10,399 bases of DNA from an uncultured Bacteroidota bacterium (lineage in GTDB: Bacteria; Bacteroidota; Bacteroidia; Bacteroidales; SZUA-534): positions 1 through 10,399 of the forward strand of contig CALCFP010000094.1 in NCBI GenBank assembly GCA_937900725.1. Reading direction: 5' to 3'. This document shows positions 1 through 6,799 of this stretch, one piece after another. The position numbers and the translations under genes were made by a program. A model generated the notes under the pieces. It did no database searches, was not told where the DNA came from, and worked only from the letters and a program-made list of their open reading frames with translations. The first letter of the stretch is position 1; every line of letters begins with the position of its first letter.

Positions 1-1930
1 ATGGGAATTTACCCCAACGGTGATCTTTGTCGAGTTTTGAAGTGTCGAAAGCGTCTGCACGTAATATGAATTGCAAATTGTAGCGGTCGTTATAAGTATA
101 TGCTGCACGTCCGAAATATGACAAATTGCGATTCAAACTAGGTTGATTGCCTATGTTTTTAGATGTGTTTGGATTCGTGTTTACCTGACTTACATAGCGA
201 TAGTTTTCTTTGTACGACTTCATGATGTTCGCACCATTTGCACTTGCATTAACATTGTCGCTGCTGTTCTCAGTAAATGACATACCAGCCATTGCGCTTA
301 CATTATGTACTGTGGCAAAAGTCTTATTAAAGTTTATGAAGTTTTCCCACATATAGTATATGCCTGTGTTCGCATTTGCTGATATGTTGAATCCTTCGCT
401 ATTAGCCTTAGAGTTGATATAGTAAGGTTCTCCCCAGTTATGGCTTGTGCTATTTGACAAACGATATCCAAAACGAGTTGTGTAAGTTAACCAATCAAAT
501 GGAGTGAAGTCTGCATGTATTGAACCACGAACGGTTACACCGCCATCTGTTTGGAATGATCTGTCGCGCTGTACGAATGGGTTGCCACCGTTTTGGCGAG
601 TGTTGAAGTAGGATGTGGCATAGAATCCTTCTTCATCGCCATAGAAACGATATGTAGTGTCAGATCCATTAGCCATTGCTTCATCGTACTTTTTCTTCAT
701 TTCTGGTATGAACTGCTCTGGTGATGTCCAATGTGTAGGTGTCAGAGGGTCCATCATCAAAAGAGTTTGGAATGCTGAACCATAACCTCTTTCTGACAAG
801 CCTTTACTGCTCCATTTCTCAATAGAGGTGTTGTTGCCTACTTTCAACCAGTCTTTGATTTTGTATTCACCATTCAATTGTGCAGTTAAACGCTCATAAA
901 CATCTTTATGGCCTTTAACAATACCGTCTTGGTTCAAGTAGTTGACGCTGGCAAAATAGTTGCCTCTTTCGTTACCGCCAGTAACAGACAAAGAGTGTTG
1001 CTTTGCCCATGTGTTTTCAAAATATTCGTCCAGCCAATTGGTGTCGGTGTTTTCATCCCAGCCAAATGCATTCTTATTTGTTTGCATATCGGCATCAATG
1101 TCTTCTCCCAAGAATCTCATCCATTCAATGAATTCTTTTGCATTAAGCAATTCTGGAACATTGCCAAGGCTTTGAAGTGTCCATTTGCCGTTATAGTTAA
1201 TGGTACCGCTTCCTTTTGATTTTGAACCGTTCTTAGTTGTGATGAGGACAACACCATTACCTGCTTGAGCACCATATACAGCTGCTGAAGCGGCATCTTT
1301 CAAAACCTCCATAGATTCAATCATCGAAGGGTCAAGATACTGAATGTTATCAACAATAAGACCGTCAACAATCAACAATGGGCTCAAGTTGCCATTGCCA
1401 GTCTGGTTGGATGATACACCACGTACACGAATTTGTGCACCTTCACCTGGCTTACCGGAATTGGTGATGATTTGAACACCTGCGGCCTTGCCTTGCAAAG
1501 CTGCTCCGGCATCTGATGTTGAGCGGTTTTTAAGAGCATCTTCGTTGACAGAAGCAATTGCACCTGTTACGTTGCTTTTCTTTTGAACACCATAACCAAC
1601 GACAACAACTTCACTCAAACCAATCATGTCTGGTACCAAGTTGACGTTGTAAGGACCATTGCCATTTACGGCTATTTCCTCAGTTGTGTAGCCCATGTAA
1701 GAAACTAAAAGTACATCGCCGTCGTTGGCTTTCATGGTGAATTCACCATTGCCTGCAGTTACTGTACCAATTGTAGTTCCTTTGATAACTACGCTTGCTC
1801 CCGGAACGGGAAGTTGCGATTCGTCAAGAACTGTACCCTTGATTTCGTGTTGGGCATAAGCTCCGACGGATAGCAGCATCATTGACAGCGCTAACGCTGC
1901 GTTTTTCCATAATTGATGCATTTTCATCAT
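1..1930 (-). CDS. SusC/RagA-family TonB-dependent outer-membrane transporter (gene 1), C-terminus cut by window edge
   Basis: Members of this family form 22-stranded outer-membrane barrels that import oligosaccharides, or sometimes peptides, with a SusD lid, powered by TonB-ExbBD. The reverse strand is open from the ATGATG at 1930 to the left edge, giving 643 codons; complete family members have about 1000-1100. Residues 1-27 form a signal peptide (basic MMKMHQLWKN start, hydrophobic core, end AYAQ). A carboxypeptidase-regulatory-like beta-sandwich follows at about 28-100 (GTVLDESQLPVPGASVV, then GYTTEE), then the SusC-specific SEVVVVGYG segment near residue 104 and the plug domain at about 118-225 (LLIVDG, MEVLKDAASAAVYGA, GNGVVLITTK). 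The remaining barrel sequence reaches a DHRWGKFP motif at the edge. The plug's LIVDG and VLKDA motifs are intact and no frameshift was seen. ATG codons at 1927 and 1921 are alternative starts. The gene is divergent from the regulator at 2340. Substrate is unknown. The family call is firm. Confidence 0.96.
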   Translation of the reverse strand, partial: MMKMHQLWKNAALALSMMLLSVGAYAQHEIKGTVLDESQLPVPGASVVIKGTTIGTVTAGNGEFTMKANDGDVLLVSYMGYTTEEIAVNGNGPYNVNLVPDMIGLSEVVVVGYGVQKKSNVTGAIASVNEDALKNRSTSDAGAALQGKAAGVQIITNSGKPGEGAQIRVRGVSSNQTGNGNLSPLLIVDGLIVDNIQYLDPSMIESMEVLKDAASAAVYGAQAGNGVVLITTKNGSKSKGSGTINYNGKWTLQSLGNVPELLNAKEFIEWMRFLGEDIDADMQTNKNAFGWDENTDTNWLDEYFENTWAKQHSLSVTGGNERGNYFASVNYLNQDGIVKGHKDVYERLTAQLNGEYKIKDWLKVGNNTSIEKWSSKGLSERGYGSAFQTLLMMDPLTPTHWTSPEQFIPEMKKKYDEAMANGSDTTYRFYGDEEGFYATSYFNTRQNGGNPFVQRDRSFQTDGGVTVRGSIHADFTPFDWLTYTTRFGYRLSNSTSHNWGEPYYINSKANSEGFNISANANTGIYYMWENFINFNKTFATVHNVSAMAGMSFTENSSDNVNASANGANIMKSYKENYRYVSQVNTNPNTSKNIGNQPSLNRNLSYFGRAAYTYNDRYNLQFILRADAFDTSKLDKDHRWGKFP

Positions 1931-1968
1931 ACAAAAGTTTTTGTTAATTATTAATAGATATTAGTCGG

Positions 1969-1996
1969 CTGAAGAATTCGGGTAGAATTACTTCAG
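1969..1996 (-). promoter_or_regulatory. Stem-loop in the 5' leader of susC-like gene 1
   Basis: In the gene 1 mRNA, CTGAAGTAATTC pairs with GAATTCTTCAG: 11 base pairs with one bulged T and a five-base loop. It ends 38 nt before the ATG at 1930. Read on the plus strand, the same stem is followed by TTTTTCTTATGTTTTTT, which resembles an intrinsic terminator for any transcript running antisense to gene 1. The pairing is seen directly; either role is inference. Confidence 0.55.
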
Positions 1997-2014
1997 TTTT
2001 TCTTATGTTTTTTC

Positions 2015-2028
2015 GGCTTGTTTCAGCC
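2015..2028 (-). promoter_or_regulatory. Small stem-loop with possible alternative pairing in the gene 1 leader
   Basis: In the gene 1 mRNA the sequence reads GGCTGAAACAAGCC, a 4-bp GGCT/AGCC stem with a six-base loop. Its 5' part, GGCTGAA (2028-2022), is also complementary over seven bases to TTCAGCC (1973-1967), which belongs to the 3' arm of the longer stem-loop. The two structures could therefore compete. The short stem alone is weak and could be chance. Confidence 0.3.
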
Positions 2029-2102
2029 TCTTTATTTGCAGTTGCGAATTTCAACATTGCCTTTTTTATTTCATAGTAAATTTGTTTCAACTTCTTTTCT
2101 GC

Positions 2103-2132
2103 ATGTTACATTGCCTTATGCGGTTGTTACAT
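2103..2132 (-). promoter_or_regulatory. Candidate HTCS operator: paired GTAACA boxes upstream of susC-like gene 1
   Basis: Read toward gene 1, GTAACA occurs at 2130-2125 and again at 2109-2104, start to start 21 bp, the second extended to ATGTAACAT. Two helical turns between direct repeats suits a dimeric AraC-type DNA-binding protein, and the neighbouring HTCS ends in such a domain. A matching pair with the same spacing and orientation lies upstream of susC-like gene 2. The proximal box is 174 bp from the ATG at 1930. The function is inferred. Confidence 0.55.
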
Positions 2133-2314
2133 GCTGTATTGCCAAATATTTGTATTTTTTGGTGTATTTTTCTTAAATTTAATTATTTAAACATTGTCAC
2201 ATGTTCTTTCCTTAATTGATGTTCTTTTTTTATTTAGGAAATGTGAATTTTATTTTACAATCTTTATGAAAAAATAGTCAAAACGTCATTTAAAACGTTT
2301 GCAATATAGTTGAT

Positions 2315-2332
2315 TTTTTACAAACGTAAAAA
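2315..2332 (+). promoter_or_regulatory. Inverted repeat next to the HTCS start codon
   Basis: TTTTTAC (2315-2321) and GTAAAAA (2326-2332) form a perfect 7-bp inverted repeat around AAAC, ending seven bases before the ATG at 2340. The same stretch contains CAAACGT (2321-2327), which is the inverted partner of ACGTTTG (2295-2301). It could be an operator for the HTCS gene or an mRNA hairpin over its translation-initiation region. In such AT-rich DNA it may also be chance. Confidence 0.35.
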
Positions 2333-2339
2333 TTATTTT

Positions 2340-5300
2340 ATGAAGTGTAATTCACTGCTACTGATTCTTTTTTTTGCATTGTCTCCTTTTGTGGGGATCA
2401 CAAACAACTGCTTGGTGTTTACTTCCGAACATGAGTTGCCTTCCAGTATGGTGAATCATGTTTATCAAGACATGGACGATGTTGTCTGGATTTCAACCGA
2501 AGACGGATTGACTCGTTATGATGGTGCCAATTTCATTACTTTCAGGAAAAATGAGCGTGATTCAACTTCGATTCTTAACAATTACGTCAGGTTTACATAC
2601 GAATCGGGTTCACATGAGTTTTTTATTGGCACTCTTACTGGATTGCAGTTGTACAACAGGGCTGAAAGACGTTTCATTGAGGTGCCACCTTATATTGATG
2701 GACATAGGTGTTCATCTGTCAATGTGTCGTGCTTGACGGAATTAAACGATAGTACCATTCTTGTCGGCACTTCCGGACACGGACTGTTTTTGTTTGATGA
2801 TGCGACGCTTAGTCTTGTGCAAAATGGCGAGATGCTTCCGGGCTGCTATTATATTGAAAAGGTATTGCTTGACGGTTGCGGCAACATATGGATTGTTACT
2901 TTGGACAAGGGCGTTTTTTGCCTTAATTCAAGATGTGAAATTGTAGAGCAGTATTCGTTTGGCATTGATGAATCGTGCTTCTCTATTAATCTGGGTGGCG
3001 ATGGAAATGTGTATTTGGGATCTTCAAAGGGTAGTTTGGTCAAGTATGATTATTCAACACATAAGTTTTCTGCTGTTGTCAATTCAAGTCGGTTTCATAG
3101 TGCCATAGTTGATTTGTTTGCTGTTGATAGTGTAAGCATGTTGATAGGGTCTGACGGCGATGGACTGAAGATGCTTAATGTACGTACTGGCATTATGCGT
3201 GATTACAATCTTAATTTGCTTGGCTTTAAAAGTCAAAAACTAAAGGTGCATTCCATCTTGAAGGACAACCGTAATAACCTTTGGCTGGGGTGTTTCCAGC
3301 AAGGCGTTGTTTTGGAGCCAGCCATTGAAAATGATTTCAGGTATGTTGGAAGTCGTTCGTCTTCGGCAAACAACATCGGGTCTTGCTGTGTCATGTCTGT
3401 CAGTTGCGATGATGATGGTATTTGGGTTGGAACGGATAATGATGGTATTTATTTGCTCAATAATGATTGTTCGTTGAAAAAGCATTTTTCCATTGATAAT
3501 GATCCGGCGTTGGCACCTCGGACTACCCTTTGCTTGTTCCGTGATTCGAGAGGGGGGATGTGGGCTGGTTCATATTTGGAAGGATTGTATAGACTGAATG
3601 AGCGTGCAGGACGATTTGAACGCGTTCTCCTGACTAACAGTCCCGATTTTAATCAAGCCACGAGCGTTTACGACATTGTTGAGGACGATAGGCAGAATAT
3701 ATGGATTGCTGTCACTGGCGTCGGCATATATCGCATTAACATAGTCACATTGGAACAGAAACTTTTTCAGGCCATGCCAAGTGGAATTGGCTATTCCCAA
3801 ACAGCAAACCAGTTGCCCAATGCGTGGGTGAATGCCTTGTTGCTTGATGGCAACAGGCTTTATTTCGGCACGTATGACGGTTTTGGCTGCTTTGATATCG
3901 CTAGTGAGGATTTTTCGTCAGTATTCGGAGTGAACAGAATGCTCGCGGGCGAAGTCGTTTATTCTTTGTTTCAAGATGAGGTCGGAAAGATTTGGATTGG
4001 AACAGCCAATGGTTTGTTCTGTTTTGATCCTAAAAGTCGAGAGTATGATAAGTACACTGTTGAAAATGGGTTGCCAAGCAATTCGATATCTTCAATTCAG
4101 AGTGATGTTGAAGGCAATTTGTGGATTAGTACAAATAACGGACTGTCTTGCTTGATTAGCCAAAGCCCATTTTTTGCCAATTATTATGCATCTGATGGCC
4201 TGCAGTGTAATGAGTTCAGCAAGGCCGCATCGAGTGTCAATTCCAAAGGAATGCTGTATTATGGCGGAATGAATGGAATGATATGCTTTAACCCTCAAAA
4301 AATCAAGAAACATTATTCCATTCCAGGAATTCGCATTACCGATTTGTATGTCCATAACACGCCTGTCACTAAAAAGACACTATCCGATGGGAAACCGATA
4401 TTGGATTGCGACATTACAAAGGCAGACAAGGTGTTTTTGTCGTATTCCGACAATTCTTTCAGCATTGAGTTTTCAGCGATGGAATTCGCCAATCCTGAAC
4501 GTATCGTTTATAGGTATAGCATGGATGGAAATGGCTGGATTAGTTTGCAACCCGGCAACAACAAGGTGTCATTCAATAACGTGAAGCCTGGTGTCCACGA
4601 ATTTTGTGTGAGAGCTGTCGATGCGAATGCCTTGTCAAGGATAAGGAAGATTTCCATTTGTATTGCTGCACCGTGGTATGCCACGCGAATTGCCTATATG
4701 TGCTATGTCTTGGCCTTTTTGCTAGTGCTGTCGTTGACGGTCGTTTATTTGAAGCACAATCATTCAATGCATATGCGTATTTTGGAACACAAGCACGCAG
4801 AAGATATCAATGAGGCGAAACTTAAGTTTTTCATCAATATTTCGCATGAAATCCGTACACCAATGTCTTTAATCATTGGCCCTCTGCAGAAATTGATGAG
4901 TATAGACACCGACGATGAGCGTCAGCGTACATATAATGTAATATATAGAAATGCCGGTCGCATCCTCAACTTGATTAACCAACTCATGGATTTGCGCAAG
5001 ATAGACAAGGGGCAGATGCATCTCCATTTTGAAGAAGTTAACATTGCTGACACGGTGAATGATATTTGTGCCAATTTTGAATATCAAGCATCGTTGCAGG
5101 ACATCTCTCTGGATTTTTCAGCAGTAAACCGAGACATGAAACTGTGGGTCGATTCGGCGTACTTTGACAAGATTGTGGTCAACATATTGTCGAATGCATT
5201 CAAATTTACACCCAGAAATGGCGAGATAAAAGTCATATTGTCTGAAGGCGAGGACGAAAAAAAGCCTAAATCGCCATTGTCTCATTATGTACAAATTTAT

Positions 5301-6473
5301 ATAGAGGATAGCGGTATAGGAATCAACAATGACGATATCGCCAGAATATTTGAGCGATTTTACCAGTCGGCTGGACGAAATGCGGTTTCCGGTACCGGAA
5401 TTGGCTTGCATTTGACAAAATCTTTGGTTGAATTGCATCATGGCACCATTATGGCGGCAAATAACGAAAATAAGCCAGGTTGTCATTTCGTGGTGAAATT
5501 GCCGGTTGGGTGCGACCATCTGTCTGTAGATGAGTTGAAACCTCTTGAACAGTCCGATGCGTTTGTCGCAGAGAAAAAGGTCGTCGAAGATGCAAGACTG
5601 GCTCAGGTTGTGGAGCCTGACATTCTGGATGCAAAAAAAATTCGCTCAAAGACAAAATTCCATGTCCTGCTTGTTGAGGATGACGATGAAATCAGGCAGT
5701 ATCTTAAGGAGGAACTGTCTGTTGACTTTCATGTTCAGGAGTGCATGAATGGGGCGGAAGCCATGGAATCAATTTTGAAAAACACTCCGGACATAGTCGT
5801 CAGTGACGTGATGATGCCAGTCATGGATGGCAGAGAACTTTGCCAAAAAATAAAGCAGAATGTCAATGTCAATTACCTGCCCGTAGTGTTGCTGACATCG
5901 CTGACATCTGAAAAGGATAGGATAGATGGCCTTAGTGTGGGAGCCGATGCCTATATAACCAAGCCGTTTAGCGTTGAAGTCCTTCGTTCTACGATTCAAA
6001 ATATTTTGAAAAACAGGATGATACTGAAGAATAAGTATCAAGGGAATCAGTCACAGGAAAATAATGTCAAGAAACTCGAGATAAGTTCGCCAGATGACAG
6101 ACTCATGCAACGTGTCATGAAGGTGATAAACGCAAATATCAGCAATCCAGACCTTAGCGTTGAGATGATTGCCAACACAGTGGGTATAAGCAGAGTCCAT
6201 TTGCACAGGAAACTCAAGGAACTTACAAACCAGTCAACTCGCGACTTTATTCGCAATGTTCGCCTGCAACAGGCCGCCACGTTGTTGTCAGAAAAGCACC
6301 ATTGCATAGTGGAGGTGGCGACAATAGTCGGATTCTCCAATGCTGCTTATTTCTCTACAGTGTTTAAGGATTTGTATGGAGTCACTCCTAGTGAGTATAT
6401 GGAGCAACAAAAGAACAACCGGTTGGCCACAGACGAAACTGAAGAAAAACTGCAAAATGAAGTCGAACCATAG
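2340..6473 (+). CDS. Hybrid two-component system (HTCS) sensor kinase / AraC-type response regulator
   Basis: HTCS proteins are single-polypeptide PUL regulators: a periplasmic sensor binds a glycan fragment, and phosphorelay drives an AraC-type DNA-binding domain. Numbering is from the ATG at 2340 (1377 residues). A signal peptide covers about 1-22. Fourteen blade motifs follow (e.g. VWISTEDGLTRYDG, IWVGTDNDGIYLL, IWIGTANGLFCF), consistent with two seven-bladed propellers to about residue 690, then a Y_Y_Y domain at about 697-770 and one membrane segment at about 783-804. The kinase has the H-box FFINISHEIRTP with phospho-accepting His836, the N-box at 948-952, DSGIGI from Asp990 and GTGIGL from Gly1018. 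The receiver has acidic residues at 1113-1116, Asp1156 as phospho-acceptor (SDVMMP) and Lys1208 (TKPF). The AraC-type domain spans about 1256-1353. All catalytic residues are present. An upstream in-frame TTG at 2310 would add ten residues before the signal peptide and is less likely. Both flanking genes are susC-like, its probable targets. Confidence 0.97.
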   Translation: MKCNSLLLILFFALSPFVGITNNCLVFTSEHELPSSMVNHVYQDMDDVVWISTEDGLTRYDGANFITFRKNERDSTSILNNYVRFTYESGSHEFFIGTLTGLQLYNRAERRFIEVPPYIDGHRCSSVNVSCLTELNDSTILVGTSGHGLFLFDDATLSLVQNGEMLPGCYYIEKVLLDGCGNIWIVTLDKGVFCLNSRCEIVEQYSFGIDESCFSINLGGDGNVYLGSSKGSLVKYDYSTHKFSAVVNSSRFHSAIVDLFAVDSVSMLIGSDGDGLKMLNVRTGIMRDYNLNLLGFKSQKLKVHSILKDNRNNLWLGCFQQGVVLEPAIENDFRYVGSRSSSANNIGSCCVMSVSCDDDGIWVGTDNDGIYLLNNDCSLKKHFSIDNDPALAPRTTLCLFRDSRGGMWAGSYLEGLYRLNERAGRFERVLLTNSPDFNQATSVYDIVEDDRQNIWIAVTGVGIYRINIVTLEQKLFQAMPSGIGYSQTANQLPNAWVNALLLDGNRLYFGTYDGFGCFDIASEDFSSVFGVNRMLAGEVVYSLFQDEVGKIWIGTANGLFCFDPKSREYDKYTVENGLPSNSISSIQSDVEGNLWISTNNGLSCLISQSPFFANYYASDGLQCNEFSKAASSVNSKGMLYYGGMNGMICFNPQKIKKHYSIPGIRITDLYVHNTPVTKKTLSDGKPILDCDITKADKVFLSYSDNSFSIEFSAMEFANPERIVYRYSMDGNGWISLQPGNNKVSFNNVKPGVHEFCVRAVDANALSRIRKISICIAAPWYATRIAYMCYVLAFLLVLSLTVVYLKHNHSMHMRILEHKHAEDINEAKLKFFINISHEIRTPMSLIIGPLQKLMSIDTDDERQRTYNVIYRNAGRILNLINQLMDLRKIDKGQMHLHFEEVNIADTVNDICANFEYQASLQDISLDFSAVNRDMKLWVDSAYFDKIVVNILSNAFKFTPRNGEIKVILSEGEDEKKPKSPLSHYVQIYIEDSGIGINNDDIARIFERFYQSAGRNAVSGTGIGLHLTKSLVELHHGTIMAANNENKPGCHFVVKLPVGCDHLSVDELKPLEQSDAFVAEKKVVEDARLAQVVEPDILDAKKIRSKTKFHVLLVEDDDEIRQYLKEELSVDFHVQECMNGAEAMESILKNTPDIVVSDVMMPVMDGRELCQKIKQNVNVNYLPVVLLTSLTSEKDRIDGLSVGADAYITKPFSVEVLRSTIQNILKNRMILKNKYQGNQSQENNVKKLEISSPDDRLMQRVMKVINANISNPDLSVEMIANTVGISRVHLHRKLKELTNQSTRDFIRNVRLQQAATLLSEKHHCIVEVATIVGFSNAAYFSTVFKDLYGVTPSEYMEQQKNNRLATDETEEKLQNEVEP

Positions 6474-6594
6474 TTTTTTCTTAAGTTTTTTGCGATAATT
6501 GTATTGATTGTGTGAATATAAATGATATGTATGTAACATGTGCTGATTGATAGTAAGATGATGTCTTTCGATGTTACGTTGTAGTGTAAAAAAA

Positions 6595-6622
6595 GTAACA
6601 AAACGAAGTCGAATTGTAACAT
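6595..6622 (+). promoter_or_regulatory. Candidate HTCS operator: paired GTAACA boxes upstream of susC-like gene 2
   Basis: GTAACA at 6595-6600 and GTAACA at 6616-6621 (extended TGTAACAT) are direct repeats 21 bp apart, facing the downstream gene. Spacing and orientation match the pair upstream of gene 1, while the 15-bp spacers agree at only about a third of positions, which points to constraint on the boxes only. The proximal box sits 19 bp before the -7 element, where an activator would replace or overlap the -33 region. It lies 179 bp before the ATG at 6800. The binding protein is inferred to be the adjacent HTCS. Confidence 0.6.
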
Positions 6623-6641
6623 TTTCAAAAGACCGTGTTGC

Positions 6642-6649
6642 TATATTTG
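6642..6649 (+). promoter_or_regulatory. Bacteroidetes-type -7 promoter element (TATATTTG) of the susC/susD-like operon
   Basis: TATATTTG is an exact match to the TAnnTTTG -7 consensus of the primary Bacteroidetes sigma factor. No TTTG lies at the usual 19-21 bp upstream; the nearest TTG (6614-6616) is 25 bp away and overlaps the proximal GTAACA box, as expected for an activator-dependent promoter. Transcription starting just downstream would give a leader of roughly 140 nt before the ATG at 6800. Confidence 0.55.
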
Positions 6650-6740
6650 AATGGTTGGTTTGATAAAGTTTGCATCTTTGAAGCGTGTATAAAATAGGGG
6701 AAAGGGTAGTTTTAGTTCATTTGAAAAACAAAAAATATGG

Positions 6741-6762
6741 CTGGATGCCGGAAGGCGTCTGG
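6741..6762 (+). promoter_or_regulatory. Stem-loop in the 5' leader of susC-like gene 2
   Basis: CTGGATGCC and GGCGTCTGG pair over nine positions (three G-T wobbles) around a GGAA tetraloop of the stable GNRA class, followed by TTTT at 6763-6766. It is a relatively GC-rich island in an AT-rich leader and ends 37 nt before the ATG at 6800, almost the same placement as the stem-loop before gene 1. It could act as an attenuator, a processing site or a translation-control element. The short T-run makes a strong terminator unlikely. Confidence 0.45.
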
Positions 6763-6799
6763 TTTTAGCGACTATAATTTAATAACCAAACTAAATTTT

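Larger units (their letters stand above)
1931..2339. promoter_or_regulatory. Divergent intergenic regulatory region between susC-like gene 1 and the HTCS gene
   Basis: This 409-bp, strongly AT-rich gap has no credible coding sequence and must contain the promoters of two divergent genes. It holds, from left to right, a long stem-loop (1969-1996), a small one (2015-2028), paired GTAACA boxes on the minus strand (2104-2109 and 2125-2130), a degenerate third box (TGTCACAT, 2195-2202), and a cluster of AAACGT motifs next to the HTCS start (2281-2327). For the plus strand, TAAATTTG at 2077-2084 matches the Bacteroidetes -7 consensus TAnnTTTG and TATAGTTG at 2305-2312 is a one-mismatch version. Neither has a well-placed -33 TTTG, so the HTCS promoter is not assigned. 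No perfect -7 box was found for gene 1 on the minus strand. Confidence 0.75.
6474..6799 (+). promoter_or_regulatory. Intergenic regulatory region and 5' leader of the susC/susD-like pair
   Basis: This 326-bp gap holds no convincing separate gene. After the HTCS stop there are T-runs (6474-6493) but no clear terminator stem. It contains an isolated ATGTAACAT (6531-6539), an inverted-orientation ATGTTACGT (6571-6579), the 21-bp-spaced GTAACA pair (6595-6621), a perfect -7 element (6642-6649) and a leader stem-loop (6741-6762). The open frame continues upstream of 6800 to an ATG at 6737, but the stretch 6737-6799 encodes nothing resembling a signal peptide and is best read as untranslated leader. 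Confidence 0.75.

Noticed and set aside
908..1219. Plus-strand open frame of 103 codons
   Set aside because: It lies wholly inside the conserved SusC-like coding sequence on the other strand, shows no recognisable domain, and has no promoter; it is an antisense shadow.
2077..2084. Plus-strand TAAATTTG as the HTCS promoter
   Set aside because: It matches the -7 consensus, but the nearest TTG upstream is only 17 bp away and not a full TTTG, and it would give a leader of about 250 nt. Noted as a possibility in the intergenic entry but not called.
2321..2328. Perfect minus-strand TAnnTTTG (TACGTTTG) as promoter of susC-like gene 1
   Set aside because: It is about 390 bp from the gene 1 start, upstream of the candidate operator, lacks a -33 element, and its upstream part would fall in the HTCS coding sequence.
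2310..2339. TTG start adding ten residues to the HTCS
   Set aside because: It would place YKRKNY-type residues before a signal peptide that already begins well at the ATG at 2340, and the codons lie within an inverted repeat likely to be regulatory.
6474..6493. Intrinsic terminator after the HTCS gene
   Set aside because: There are T-runs but no preceding stem of useful length.
6454..6613. AAAATGAAGTCGAA (6454-6467) and AAAACGAAGTCGAA (6600-6613), 13 of 14 bases identical
   Set aside because: One copy encodes the HTCS C-terminus and the other overlaps the spacer between the GTAACA boxes. A single short match of this kind may be chance and no shared flanks extend it.
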